Part shown: piece after piece, positions 45,736-57,490 of the stretch
Position numbering within the stretch: the first letter of the stretch is position 1
Layout of the letters: each line of letters opens with the position of its first letter
NCBI GenBank assembly: GCA_035048495.1
Contig: CM068544.1
Coordinates: forward strand, 46,773,893-46,837,892
DNA from: Euptelea pleiosperma
Taxonomy: Eukaryota > Streptophyta > Magnoliopsida > Ranunculales > Eupteleaceae
DNA: 64,000 nucleotides
Reading direction: 5' to 3'
The notes under the pieces: generated by a model
What the model was told of the DNA's origin: nothing
What the model saw: only the letters and a program-made list of their open reading frames with translations
Database searches by the model: none
Program-made: the position numbers and the translations under genes

Positions 45736-46786
45736 TGATCTTGGCATTTGGAAACCGTTTATACCCTATTGTCTTTGAATTTCAGACCCAGATTCTCATT
45801 CCACGTTTCACAATCCTATTGGTGTGAAGCGTCCAAAATAACAACCTTTCATTTTCTCGGTAGTTATAATGTTGATTCTTTTTCATTTTTTTAAAGCGAA
45901 ATAATAATAATAATAATAAAACGTCTATATGAACCACGTGGAGACAAGACAACTGACCGTATGAATGATTGTCCCATCCCTAGGTGGACTTACAGAACAA
46001 AAGTTAACCTGATTGGTGATTTCTGGTCGTTTGATCAGTGTACCTAGCAAATTTTTTGTTTTTGTTTTTGGTATATGGATATAGAGGATCCTATGGACAT
46101 GTGGACACTCGTCACACTGAAAAAGAAAAAAACTATGATAAAGAAATCTGTATCAGAAATGAGCCTGGTTGGTCGTTCCTAGCCATGTGATTCCAGCATG
46201 GGCTTGGAACCCATATTAGGCCTGTTCATGGAGCCCATGATGAAAAAGTGCTCAAATATAGCGCTTAGAAATCTGGGATTTTCTTTACATGTAGCGGCCA
46301 AGATGGCAGGCCAATAATATTGCTTTCCGTATATAATAGATTTTGAGTGTTTTTTTTTTTTTTTTATTTCAAGCAAGTGGTTGTTTCTCTAAGAACTACA
46401 AACTCAAAAGAAAAAAACCTACAAGCTAGGGATGGGAAAACGCTGAATATCATAAGCAATGCCGAATATATGCACACATAATTAACACCAAATGCAAGCT
46501 TAATCTACTTGGTAGCAGGCCGTCCGATTGCTTTGGGATCTGAGAGTTGTGATATTTGAGTTGATCATCCAAGTCGAAATTTTGTGATCCTGTGAGTCAA
46601 GTAGAAATGATTGTATAAAAGGGTGAGAGACAATGTTGGTGCAAGAGTTTCCAATTTTTTTCTCTGAATATAGCTTTTTTGGGGCCTGGCCCCTTATTGA
46701 CAAGCTAGTATATGAAAAAATTAGATGAAACGAAAAAGATTTGAGTATAATTCGCATCCGTCATTTGAAGTACGGTCAAAGATGTA
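45736..46786. other. Interval without a gene; includes gene-flank copy
   Basis: An AATAAT run (about 45900), half a GACCGTATGAATGATTGTCCC-type MITE (about 45950-46020), and from about 46335 the conserved flank CAAGCAAGTGGTTGTTTCTC also seen behind other copies. No gene was recognised. Confidence 0.4.
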
Positions 46787-47357
46787 ACAAGGTATATACT
46801 GACACTTTTTTGAGGGTGAGGGAATGCCATTTTTGTTACTCATCGCTGCCCTATGGGTTCACTAACTGACACTGCTAGACAAGAGGGAATTCGCGTCGGC
46901 TCATTAAAAACGTACTGCGTCGATTCGTAATCTCTAGCAATTAGATTTTAGTACTTTTTTAAGGCGTGATTCTAGCTGTTGGATTCAGTCATTTTTTTTT
47001 TTTTTTGTGTACTAAAAATCATCAAACAAGCTGATTTTTTGTATTAATGTCTACCAAGGGCTAAACATCCAAGCAGTCGGTGTGCCCAAATGCTAGACAA
47101 GAGGGAATTCGCGTCGGCTCATTAAAAACATACCACGTCGATTCGTAATCCCTAGCGATTAGATTTTAGTACTTTTTTAAGGCGTGATTCTAGCTGTTGG
47201 ATTCAACCATTTTTGTGTACTAAAAATCATCAAACAAGCTGATTTTTGGTATTAATGTCTACCAAGGGCTAAACATCCAAGTAGTCGGTGTGCCCAAATG
47301 GCAGCGGTGAGTAACAAAAATGCGCTAAAAAGCGAGAAGTATACCTTGTTACATCAC
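46787..47357. mobile_element. MITE (GTAACAAGGTATA family) with internal ~218-bp duplication
   Basis: The ends GATGTAACAAGGTATA and GTATACCTTGTTACATC are inverted copies. Inside, a block starting TGCTAGACAAGAGGGAATTC occurs at 46873 and again at 47091, duplicating nearly half the element. The block's first ~55 bp (..GCGTCGGCTCATTAAAAAC..) is not found in sister MITEs, so it is probably a captured segment. Confidence 0.65.
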
Positions 47358-47422
47358 GAACGTTATAAAACAACTTTAAAGGTAGATGTGACTTCACCTG
47401 AAAGTTGAGCGTTGCTTCATTC

Positions 47423-50400
47423 CTAATTGTGTATCCCGACCCAAGAAACGAATCCCTGATCAAATGCAATTCCCTCGTAACGTCTTTCATCATCATTCGT
47501 TCTCTTGGCAATTCCGTAGAGCACAATATTGCAATTCCAATTATTGAAGCCAAGCACTCCTCTAATTTATCTCCCCCATCATTCTGATGCTCAATATCAT
47601 TGGTCGCTCTTCTCTTTCTAATAGGATTATTGGGTCAACAATCTCCATCAACCGTCCGGGTAGATCTTTTTAGAGAATTCAAGGAGGCTTAGACCATCAC
47701 TAAATATGTCGTCGGTAGGCCTCTTCCCTGTAAACATCTCCAAAAGAAGTATCCCATAGCTGTACACATCACCATGTGTTGATATCTCACCACCCATGCC
47801 GTATTCTACAATTCAAATATGGTAAATAAGTACAGAACCATTTCATTTTCACATAAATAAGAGGAAGCTTGGAGACATTTTGAGAGGTGGGTTATGTTTT
47901 TACTTAGAATTTAGAAATTATGGAAGCACAAAATTAAAGCATATCATGTGGGTCCATCCTTCCTGCTACTACCAATTTTTTTTCTCAGATGAAATTTCCT
48001 TGGTAAAATTAATTAAATTTGACAATCCTAACCATCCAATCTTTGTACGATAAAAAAATTATGATTGACAGAAAATTCTCTGCTTATGGTGATGGTTAGG
48101 ATCACCATAAATTTGAGTTTCCGAGCTCCATCCCTAAATTTGAGTGTTTTTTCCTTAGTTTCCTATATTAGAACATAGAAATGGTAATGCATGTAGCTCA
48201 ATGGAAGTAGAATTTTTGGTAAGTGGCCTCCTTACTAAGGTGATTATGTACAAAACTAACTTTCTGGCAAAAAAAAAAAAAAAAAATTCATATTGATTGC
48301 CCATATCAATGTTTTCATACTCGGATTGGTTATCGAACCAGGTCGACTGAGTCAACCCGCCCCATGGCAACTCTTTGGGGCCCAATGAACCGTGAATGTT
48401 TTGCCCGCCCGTTGGTGGACCACCCACGGATCACCGGTTCAGCCTGTGTTTGGGTCATTCAGGTCAGCGATTCAACCGGCTAGGTCGAGCGGGTTGCAAG
48501 AATGTGAACGATTTTTTCACAGATTGCTAGGTTGGGATCGACCCAACCCAACTTTGCGACCTGGTCACCGATTCAACCGACCGGGCCAGGTTTATATTGA
48601 CAAAATGTTCAACAAAATAATTAACTAAAGTTTTCTTTATTAATTTTGATTTTTGGTTCTTAAGACAAATGGAAATATCTAAAAGGCAGGATAACGAAAA
48701 GATAAAAAATATTGGATATAATTGTTACCTGGAGCAATATAGCCGATAGATCCTCTTATCCCAGCTGAGCTGATTTGATTTTTAGAAAATCTATTGGTGT
48801 TTTCTGAAAGGAACCTTGCTAACCCAAAATCACCCACATGAGCAGTCATATTGTCGTCAAGAAGAACATTACTTGGCTTTAGATCGCAATGAACAATTGG
48901 TGTTTGACAATGGTGATGAAGATAATCCAAAGCAGAAGCAACATCAATGGCAATGTTTAACCTCTGAAGAAAGTTTAAAATTCTTGATTCACCTTCTCCA
49001 TCTACTTTCGGATGCAACCACTTCTCTAGACTTCCATTAGGCATGAACTCGAAAACTAGGGCCATAAATTTATTCCCTTTAAAATCTAAGCTTGAGCAAG
49101 AGGATAATATTTTGATAAGATTTCGATGACGAATATTTCTCAAGGCATTGCATTCGGCTGTGAAGCTTTTGGAAGCTCCATTTTCTAGAAGGTTTAGTAC
49201 TTTCACGGCAACAGGTCTTTCATCTGGTTCAAGAACTCCTTTATACACAGAGCTGAAACTGCCAACACCAATCAAATTAGCCGAAGAGAATCCACCAGTT
49301 GCTTTAAGGAGCTCTTGATACGAAACCTTTATATATGAATCCTTCAATGAATATGAAGAAGGTATTTTTCTTGACTTCCTTTTCCATCGCATTGTCACAA
49401 AGATCAATATTAAAGATAAACATAGAAACCCACCAATTATTGTAACTGTTAATTTGACTGCAAGAGACTTTCTATGTTTCTTGGAGACTTGGATGGGGCA
49501 TGGAGGCAACTGCAATTCAAGGATACCCCCACAAAGCTTATTGTTTCCGAAGACTGAAAACTCACTTGCATTCTTGAACACCCCTTCGACTGGTACGTCA
49601 CCATCCAGATCATTGAAGGATAGATTTAGATACCTCAATGAGGTAAAGTTCTCCAAATATTTTGGGATTCTCCTAGACAAGTTGTTACGCGAAAGATCTA
49701 GATCTTGAATGCCTTTTAAAGTCCTCAGAGATGGAGGAATGATCCCTTGGAAGAAGTTAGATTGCAAATAAAGGTATTCCAAGCTCAAGCATTCACCAAG
49801 CGTGTCAGGAATTTTGCCAGAGAATCGATTTTCGGAGACGTCTAGTACCCCAAGTTGTTTCAAGTTTCCCACTTCTAATGGTAGGGAACCAGTAAGAGAG
49901 TTATGAGCTAAGTTGAGGGAAATTGTTAAGGAGGAAAGCCCAATAACTTGCTTTGGTATGGTACCATCCAAGTTATTTCGAGAAAGGTCTAATATTTGCA
50001 ACCGGTGGCAATCTCCAAGACTTGAAGGAATACTCCCATTTAAACTATTTTCTTCTAAATAGAGTTCATACAATTGAGTGATATTGCCTAGGGATGATGG
50101 AATTAGTCCAGACAATTTGTTATGATGTAAGACTAACCGTTGCAACTGCCGAAGCTTCCCAATACCAACTGGAATATTACCTATCAAAAAGTTTACTTCC
50201 ATAGCCAAAACATTTAAGTTGACAAGGTTCTCAATCCCTGTGGGGATGCTTCCACTTAGTTCATTTCCACCTAGTGTTAGCCATGTGAGTTGGGTTGAAA
50301 GATTGGCCACAGAGTTGGGCAACACACCTCTAAAGCCATTGGAAGTCAGGCCCAAAAGTTGTAGACTAGTACAGTTGGCCAAAGAAGTGAGGAAGCCCAA

Positions 50401-51418
50401 GTTATTGGCATCCCCACTTCCAAGACTATTAACACCAAGATTTAGCCGCGCGAGACCTTTTAAACTTCCAAGATTAAATGGCACTCCTCCTGTGAAACTG
50501 TTATTCACGAAATCCAATACGGAAAGACCTGAAGCGTTGGATAATGTAAGCGGAATGGGCCCTGTCATCTGGTTTACTCCAACAGCAAGTGCTTGGAGAT
50601 TTGGAAGAGTGAGGCCTATGTTTGGGGGAAGGCTCCCGCTCAATCGGTTATCTGCTATAGAAAAAAGATAAATAAGTGAGAGATTGTAAAGCGAAGGAGG
50701 GAGCGTACCAGATAGTCTATTTGAAGCGAGCTGAAGAAATGTCAAGCTTGAAATTCGGCCCAAGTCATCTGGGATATTTCCCTCTAAACTATTTCTCGCT
50801 AGAGAAAGTTCAGAGAGAGATGAAAGGTTCCCAAATGAAGGTGGGATGACCCCTGTTAGATTATTCATCGCAAGATACAATGTGACAAGCTTTGTCAAAG
50901 AGCTAAGCTTGGCCGGGATTTCCCTATCAACTTGTTGATAGTAAAATTGATGACTTTGAGGTTGGAACAGTGAGTAAGATTAACTGGTATTTCCCCTGTG
51001 AATTGATTGTCTCTCAAATTCAAAAGTTGCAGCCGAAACAAACGACCAATTCACTTGGGATATCACCGTAGAAGTTGTTGCTTCCAAGGTTGATGAACTT
51101 AAGGAAGGTGAGGTTCCCTATAGAGGGAGCTAGTGTTCCCAGCAATCTCTTGGATTGTAGGTCGAGGACGGTGACCCTTCGATGCCGACGACCACATGTA
51201 ACCCCTTCCCACTCACAGAAATGGAGAGAATCATTCCAAGAGCTAAAAACACGCAGAGGATCATCGGATATCCCATCCTTGAATGATAGCAGAGCCAATT
51301 GATCCGTCATATTTTCAAAGGTGGGTGTGAAAGCAGATTGGGATCCTGCTACCAGTTTCACATTACAGACGAGAAGGATGGCGTAGATGGTAAACGAGCA
51401 AGATACCATCGAGCTCAT
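47423..51418 (-). pseudogene. Nearly full-length LRR receptor-like kinase with frameshifts
   Basis: Exon 1 is 51418-48729, the intron 48728-47806 and exon 2 47805-47423. The start is the ATG of MSSMVSCSFTIYAILLVC; an upstream GTG in frame is not a start. From 50898 down to the splice one frame of about 720 codons is open: LRRs, LCGG cap, membrane helix, kinase with GVGSFSSVYKG (second-loop Gly replaced by Ser), AVKVL, HCD, DFG. Two single-base losses (about 51047, 50925) separate the N-terminus from this frame. Exon 2 has further shifts near 47670 and 47610 and a 1-nt loss at the C-terminus. Its intron holds a ~285-bp insertion (about 48308-48590). It could be a recent pseudogene or suffer from assembly errors. 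Confidence 0.8.
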
Positions 51419-51859
51419 GTTGTCTTGAAGCACGAATGAAATGGAGAAACATCCAACTCTTTATTTTAAATTTGTAAGGGGAGGGAAGGAGAGAGGACAT
51501 CCAAAGTCTATGACATGCATCAGCAGGATATTTTAACAATTGTGACCTTGGACCGAATACATAAAAGAAAGAAAATTCTCAATTGTTGTTAGCCGTCCAA
51601 ATCCTAACCAGTTGAAATGTTGTAGCTAGATGGAGACTTTCTAAGGATGTCCCTGCTTTGATGACACTTGTCTAGGGTTAAGCAAAATAGACAAAAACTG
51701 TTAGTTAATTTAGAACTTTAGATCGTCAGCTACCCTAGTCAATTCCGTTCAAATTTGAACAGCTTCCCAAAACTTTCCACGGCCAATTGGCAACATTTAA
51801 TACAAAAAAAAAAAAAATATATATTTCTCTCCAAGCCAATAACAGTGCCTTTTTTGAAA

Positions 51860-52195
51860 TGGGTCGTGTTCCGGTGACCAACACCTTGGTGTATCCTCAT
51901 AGAAGAGGAATCAATGGCTGATTTTTGGTGAGGTCACCATGTAAGAACCCTAACAAAAAATCAGCCCATTCTAAAATTTCTAACCCCGTTAAATGTGGTT
52001 TTCAAGTTACACGGTGAAAATTGACGGTCCATAATTCTTCAGCTTCTAAACCAGTCTATGAATATCAGCATGATTTGAATTTTTGTGAGGATGCTCTAAT
52101 CACCATAGAGATCGTCCTCACCAAAAATCAGCCATTGATTCATCTTCTATAAGAATACACCAAGGTGTTGGTAAAAAATGTTGGTCACCACCCTT
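51860..52195. mobile_element. Mutator-like MITE relative
   Basis: Fold-back with left arm GTTCCGGTGACCAACACCTT and inverse right arm AAGGTGTTGG..TTGGTCACCA, and interior CTGATTTTTGGTGAGG / CCTCACCAAAAATCAG. It shares its interior (CTTCTAAACCAGTCTA..) with the elements at 6991-7348 and 18674-19022. Target duplication unclear. Confidence 0.6.
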
Positions 52196-52235
52196 TTTAA
52201 ATATCTTCTACCTCACCAATAACAAGCCTTCCTTT

Positions 52236-53057
52236 TGGGAAAAATTTTAGATGCAGAGGACTTTGGATGTAGTCGATGCAGAGGGTCTCGTAGCCCTACA
52301 TGGCACATTTTGTTGGGCCCACTGACCGCATGGATGTTTACCCCACCCCTTAATACCAAAAATCAGTCTCATTTATTTTCCCTAGACATAGATTATAGCA
52401 CCTTCTTAGGATTGAGTGTAGCCCTTGGATGCGAGCATGTTTTTCGTATTTTTTGGGAACTTAATCTAACCGCTAGAAATTATCAAATGAGATTGATTTT
52501 TGGTTTGCATATCCACCAAGGGGTAGGTTAAACCATGGTTTTAAAACGGCCGTTTTAATGGTTTTAACGGCTGTTTAAACGGTAACGCCCCAAGCCCGTT
52601 TCCGTTAAAACCGTTTAAACACGTTTTATCGGTTTTGAAAAAACGGCCGTTTTTTTGTTATTGTTAAAATCGTTTAAACAGCCGTTTAATTCTGAAAATT
52701 TTGTGAAAAAAAAAACGGCCGTTAAATCCGTTAAATTCTATTTTTTTTTAATTTTCTAATTTCAAAATTCGAATTTCAGCGCTATTTTTTCTGTTTTTTT
52801 CCGTTAAAATCGTTAAATCTGTTAAATTCCATTTTTTCCCATTTTTTTTTCCATTTTTGTCCGCGGCCGTTTCAATCCGTTTTAACGGCCATTTAAACGG
52901 TAATGCCCCAGTCTGTTTAACTATTAAAACGGCCTCCTTAAACCTTGGGTTAAACATCCATGCGGTCAGTGGGCCCAACAAAATGAGCCATGTAGGGCTA
53001 CGATACCCCTCTGCATTGACTGCATCTAAAGTCCTCTACATCTAAAAATTTTCCTTC
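52236..53057. mobile_element. Palindromic MITE carrying a nested hAT-like MITE
   Basis: The outer arms (GATGCAGAGGACTTTGGATG.. and the inverse ..CATCTAAAGTCCTC) pair over about 130 bp, including TTGGGCCCACTGACCGCATG. The element is split at 52534-52947 by an hAT-like MITE. Flanking CCTTCCTTT and CCTTCATTT may be a worn 9-bp target duplication. Confidence 0.75.
52534..52947. mobile_element. hAT-like MITE with exact 8-bp TSD (GGTTAAAC), nested
   Basis: The 414-bp element has ends CATGGTTTTAAAACGGCC and, inverted, CAAGGTTTAAGGAGGCC. GGTTAAAC is present at 52526-52533 and 52948-52955 and once in uninterrupted relatives of the host MITE, so the empty site is known. The interior is rich in CGGCCGTTTAA inverted motifs and T-tracts. 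Confidence 0.9.
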
Positions 53058-53109
53058 ATTTTGTGGCAAGTTATATGTAACAATTGGACGCTCAACTCCA
53101 ATAAGACAG

Positions 53110-53482
53110 TCACACGTACACATGGCAAGGAAAGGTTCTTGCTCGTCTAGGGAAAACAATGTGGACATTGGCTCCTTTGGCGATCATTTGGGATTTGTGG
53201 AGGGAGAAGAATAATAGAGTGTTTGAGAGTAAAAACCTACAAGAGGAGCAACTTGTGGTGGAGATCAAAGCACTAGTGTACTTCTGTATCAAGTTGTATG
53301 AGAAGAAAGAAAAGGCATATTCTTGAAAGATTTAGTATTTAAATGGGCTGATTTGGTTAGGTGTGAGGGTTTGTTCTCTTTATAGTTGTATTTTATTTGT
53401 TTTGTATATTTTACTTTTTGGTAGGCCATCTAGGCCTCTAAGGCTCTTTCAATAAAATTGTTATACTTATAAAAAAAAAAGT
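53110..53482 (+). pseudogene. LINE 3' end (ORF2 tail, 3' UTR and poly-A)
   Basis: The frame reads AIIWDLWREKNNRVFESKNL..KALVYFCIKLYEKKEKAYS and then stops. A T-rich 3' UTR with AATAAAATTG and an A-run at about 53471-53480 follows. The IIW.LW..KN.R.F motif is the same region seen in the minus-strand LINE piece at 5763-6086. A 5'-truncated L1-type insertion. Confidence 0.75.
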
Positions 53483-53708
53483 ACAAATGACACAATCTTA
53501 TTGGTGTTTGATGCATTTTTTATATTTATGGGAATCAGTTTGGGCGACGAAGGTCTTTTGTGTTACGAAAATCTCACAAACGTCACCGTATGGATGTTTG
53601 GCCCATCCCTAAGGGGACCTCCCTCTGATTGGTGATTTCTAGCCATTTGATAGAAGAACCCGAGGGAGAAGCAAATTTTTTTTTTTTTTTCGGTACATGG
53701 ATATAGAG

Positions 53709-54022
53709 GAGAAATTTTTTGAAACGGGGATCATGCGCCAAGCTACACCTGACCTAAGTGTAGGGCAATGGTGTGCCAGGTTACCCTGGTGTACCTGTCG
53801 CAATATGATTGGGTGCTTGATCAGTGCTTCTACATTTCCGCTGCTTCAAAAAATTTCGGAGCGGGGGAAATTTTGAAGCAGCGATCATGCCCCAATGATG
53901 GTGTGCCAGGTACACCTAAGTGTAGGGGCAATGCGACAAGTTAACTCTGGTGTACCTGGCGCAATATCAGTGGCCACATGATCGCTGGCTGCTTCTAAAT
54001 CTCCGCCGCTTCAAAAATTTTC
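53709..54022. mobile_element. Two adjacent MITE copies (GCAGCGATCATG type)
   Basis: Two fold-back units, about 53709-53857 and 53858-54022, each with GAAATTTTTTGAA-like ends and GATCATG cores; related to the intronic MITE at 3054-3263. Both contain ACACC.AAGTGTAGGGCAAT and GGTGTACCTG stretches. Confidence 0.6.
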
Positions 54023-54789
54023 TCGTTTGATAGTATCAAAATTTTGATAAATAAGTCAGAGAGAAAGGCCACGTGGTAATTTTGAGTTTTTTTTATTTCA
54101 AACAGGTGGTTGTTTCTCCAAAGGTGAAGTACAAACTCAAAAAAGGATTCTGGAAAAAGAAAGAAAATAAAAATCCCATAAAGATGGGAACACACTGAAC
54201 AGCATGAGCACTGCCGAACGCACGCATAGTTACCAAATGTAAGCTTTATTGCCTTGGAACCTGCAATTCTATGCGCTTTATGATTCAAGCAACATAATTT
54301 AACACGCGGACCAGGTCACGGGTTCAACGGACGGGTTGGCCTCCTTTTAGCTGCCTACGATTTGCAGCTAAAAGATTGGTTCTCCGAGGGAAAGGGTCAT
54401 CAGATTGGTTGATTCTTTGTCCAGAAGATTTTTAGTACGAGGGGCCCTTCAAAGTCGAGGGACAGTATTGAAAAGCATGTATGCCAGTTGCATGATAAAG
54501 CTGGAAGTATGAAACAAAAATTAGTTACATTTTTTGCTTCAATTGAATCTGCTCATCAACTGTTTGTGATAATTCCCTAATGAGATATTGTTTATTGTAG
54601 AAGAGTTGGATTCTATTGAGAAAAGCCCATATGCAGTGTATGAAACAGAATGGTGTTGGTGACAAATTTTCTCTACTCGCTCCAAGAAGGAAATGGTCAC
54701 AGAAAGTCGGAACTCGGAAGGTGCGTTCCTTTCCTTACTAAACATTCTTGTATTCATATCTGCATGTCTCACTATATCGCAATCAAACT

Positions 54790-55565
54790 GGTTTTAGTTT
54801 TGAGAGAATGTAGCAGTGCGTTCTGAAATCACTCACATGAGCACATATTTCATTGTCAAGAACATTGCTTGGATTTAAATCACAATGAACAATAGGTGTT
54901 TGGCAGTGACGATGAAAGTAGTCCAACCAGAAGCCACATCAATATGGTTATGTCAATATTTAGTCTCTGAAGAATGTTTTAACTTCCTCGATTGATCTTC
55001 TTCATCTAGTTCCGGATGCAACCACTTCTCCAAACCCCCATTAGTCATGAGCTTAAAAACTGAGCTTTAGAATCATTACCTTGGAAATCTACGCTTGAAC
55101 AAGAAGTCAAAATCTTGACAAGATTCCGATGCCTAATGCTTCTCAATGTGTTGCATTCAGCCATGTAGCTCTTTGAAGCTCCTCGCTAGTGAAGGTTGAG
55201 TACCTTCACTGCAATAACTGTTTCATCCTGATTGAGAATTCCTTTGTACACAGAGCCATAGCTACCCACACCAATCCACCAGTCGCCTTTTGCAGATCCT
55301 TGTAAGAAATCTTTGAGTTGTGATCGTCCAAGGAAGACACAGGCAATGGTTTTTTTTTCTTGACTTTCTTATCAGATAAACTGTAATGGAACACAATATT
55401 AAAGAAAAACAAAGAACCACACTAATTGTTGTGATGACTACTTTGAAGGTGGTAGACAGTAGACCAGACCTTCCCTTTTTCTTAGACTCTTGGATAGGGC
55501 ATTAAGGCTACTGCAGTTTAGAAATACCTCCACAAAGCTTAATGTATCATAGAACGGCTCACAGT
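54790..55565 (-). pseudogene. Receptor-kinase fragment (kinase N-lobe to DFG region)
   Basis: In broken frames one sees LCGGISKLQ, a membrane helix with KVKKKKPLPVSS, ISYKDLQKATG, a disrupted Gly-rich loop, [36 protein letters not shown] and HVSDFR (DFG changed to DFR). There are multiple stops and small deletions. LRRs and exon 2 are absent. Dead fragment. Confidence 0.75.
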
Positions 55566-55699
55566 GAATTTTTCCCCATTGAATATATAATACCCCAACA
55601 TCAAGGTATCTCCGCACCAGAACTCACCACATACATGGGTCGCTTGGGCTGTAGCACGTTTTGAATATTCTCCATCGAAAATCATGTGAGCCCCACCTG

Positions 55700-56176
55700 C
55701 TCAGGTATATATATGAATGTAAATAGGGCCTAGGTCTGAGCTGGGCTGGCCTGATTTACCTTTGGACCAGGCTCAGGCTGGGCTGAAATCTGAATGAGAG
55801 GCCTAAGGCCAATCCCAAAGCCCAACCCATGGCCACGCTTTGGGCCGGGCTTTAGTCTGGGGTTTGAGTCAGGCCTAGTTATAGGCCCAGCTTATTTTAT
55901 ATAAAAAAGTTTTATTTGGTAGAAAAAAAGGCGAAAAGAAGAAATTGAGACATTTTTTTTAATAAACTTTTACATAAAATAAACACCATATAAATGTCAT
56001 AACTTGTATTAAATTATATAGTTTTGGGCCTAATTTTTTAAATAAACCTAAATAAGCTATTTTTGCGCCGGGCCGCCGGATTCGGACTTAGGGAGGCCCG
56101 TTGCCCTGAAAATATTGGCTCCGAGCCTGTTTTTTGGGCTAGGCTTCGGCCCTCTGGCCAAATTTACACCCATGTA
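55700..56176. mobile_element. GGGCC-rich repeat with inverted ends
   Basis: Left GAATGTAAATAGGGCCTAGG and right GGCCAAATTTACACCCATG are inverted relatives; the interior is full of GGGCC, GGCCCA and TGGGCC words around an AT-rich centre. This matches a common plant hAT/MITE-like repeat type, assigned by appearance only. Confidence 0.5.
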
Positions 56177-56837
56177 TAATCGGCGATTTCTGATGCAGTG
56201 ACACCAGATTTTGATGACCTGTTGCGACATCTAATTTCTTTCCGTAAAGAATAGATTTTGAGTGTTCTTTTTATTTCAAGCAAGTGGTTGTTTCTCTAAA
56301 CGAGAACTACAAACTCAAGAAAAGAAAAAACCCACAAAGATGGGAACACGCTGAACAACATAAACACTGCCGAATGCACACATAATTAACACCAAATGCA
56401 AGCTTAATCAACTTGGTAGCAGGCGGTCTGATTGCTTTGGGATCTGAGTTGTGATATTCGAGTCGATCATCGAAATTTTGTGCTCCTGTAATTCGAGTAC
56501 AAAATGATTGTAGAAAAGGATGAGAAACAGTGTTGGTGCAAAAAAATGGAATTTTTTCTCTTAATATAGTTGTTTGGGGTCTGCCCCTTGTTGACAACCT
56601 TGTGTATGACCTTTGTACCTCAAATACTGCTCAAGTTCCCACAGTTAAGATCAACCCAAGAAACTAATTCCAATCCAATGCCTATAAATCACTAATCAGG
56701 CTGATTTTTGGTTTGTAAGTCCACTTAGGGATTGGCCAAACATCCATACGGTTAGAGTCCTCTAAGAGTGTGCCACGTGGCTCATATTGTGTCCGGCAGA
56801 GTGTCATTTTAGGGTGGTAACTGGAGCCCGACCCAAC

Positions 56838-57479
56838 AAGGTATACCTCTGTTTTTTTTTTTTTTTTTTTTGCGTGAGGGACCGCCATTTTTGTTACCCA
56901 GTGCTGCCGTCTGGGCCCACTGACTGCATGGATGTTTCGCCTATCCGTTAGTGGATATACGCACCCAAAATCACCTTGATTGGTACTCTCTAGATATTAG
57001 ATTTTAGTACTTCTGAAGGCGTGATTCTAGCCGTTGGATTCAACCACTTTTTGTGTGTACTAAAACCAATGGCTAAAATCATCAAACAAGCTGATTTTGA
57101 TATGACTGTCTACCAAGGGCTAAAGCATGGTTTTAAAAACGGGCGTTTAAACAGTAATGCCCCAAGCCCGTTTCGTTCAGACCCGTTTTGACGCTTTGAA
57201 TTTAACGGCCGTTAACATCGTTTTAACAGCCGTTATATCCTGGAAAATTTTGTGGAAAAAAGGTCGTTAAATTCCGTTTTTCCATTTTTTCCCCTGGCCG
57301 TTACAAAAATCCGTTTTAACAGCCGTTTTAACAGAAACGGCCCCGGTCCGTTATACCGTTGTAACGACCTCCTTCAAACCTTGGGCTAAACATCCAAGCG
57401 GTCAGTGGGCCCAAATGGCAGTGATGAGTAACAAAAATGTACTTCTTGACGCCAAAAAGCATGAGGTATACCTTGTTAC
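56838..57479. mobile_element. MITE (AACAAGGTATACCTC ends) with nested hAT-like MITE
   Basis: Ends AACAAGGTATACCTC and inverted GAGGTATACCTTGTT; arms TTTTGTTACCCAGTGCTGCC and the inverse GGCAGTGATGAGTAACAAAA. The element at 57126-57383 interrupts it. A long T-run (56850-56871) sits at the left end. A Mutator-like GGAGCCCGACCC end abuts it at about 56836. Confidence 0.7.
57126..57383. mobile_element. hAT-like MITE, nested, near-exact 8-bp TSD
   Basis: Ends CATGGTTTTAAAAACGGGCG and, inverted, CAAGGTTTGAAGGAGG. Flanks GGCTAAAG (57118-57125) and GGCTAAAC (57384-57391) differ at one base. A shortened, 258-bp member of the family. Confidence 0.8.
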
Positions 57480-57490
57480 ATCTGGAACCA

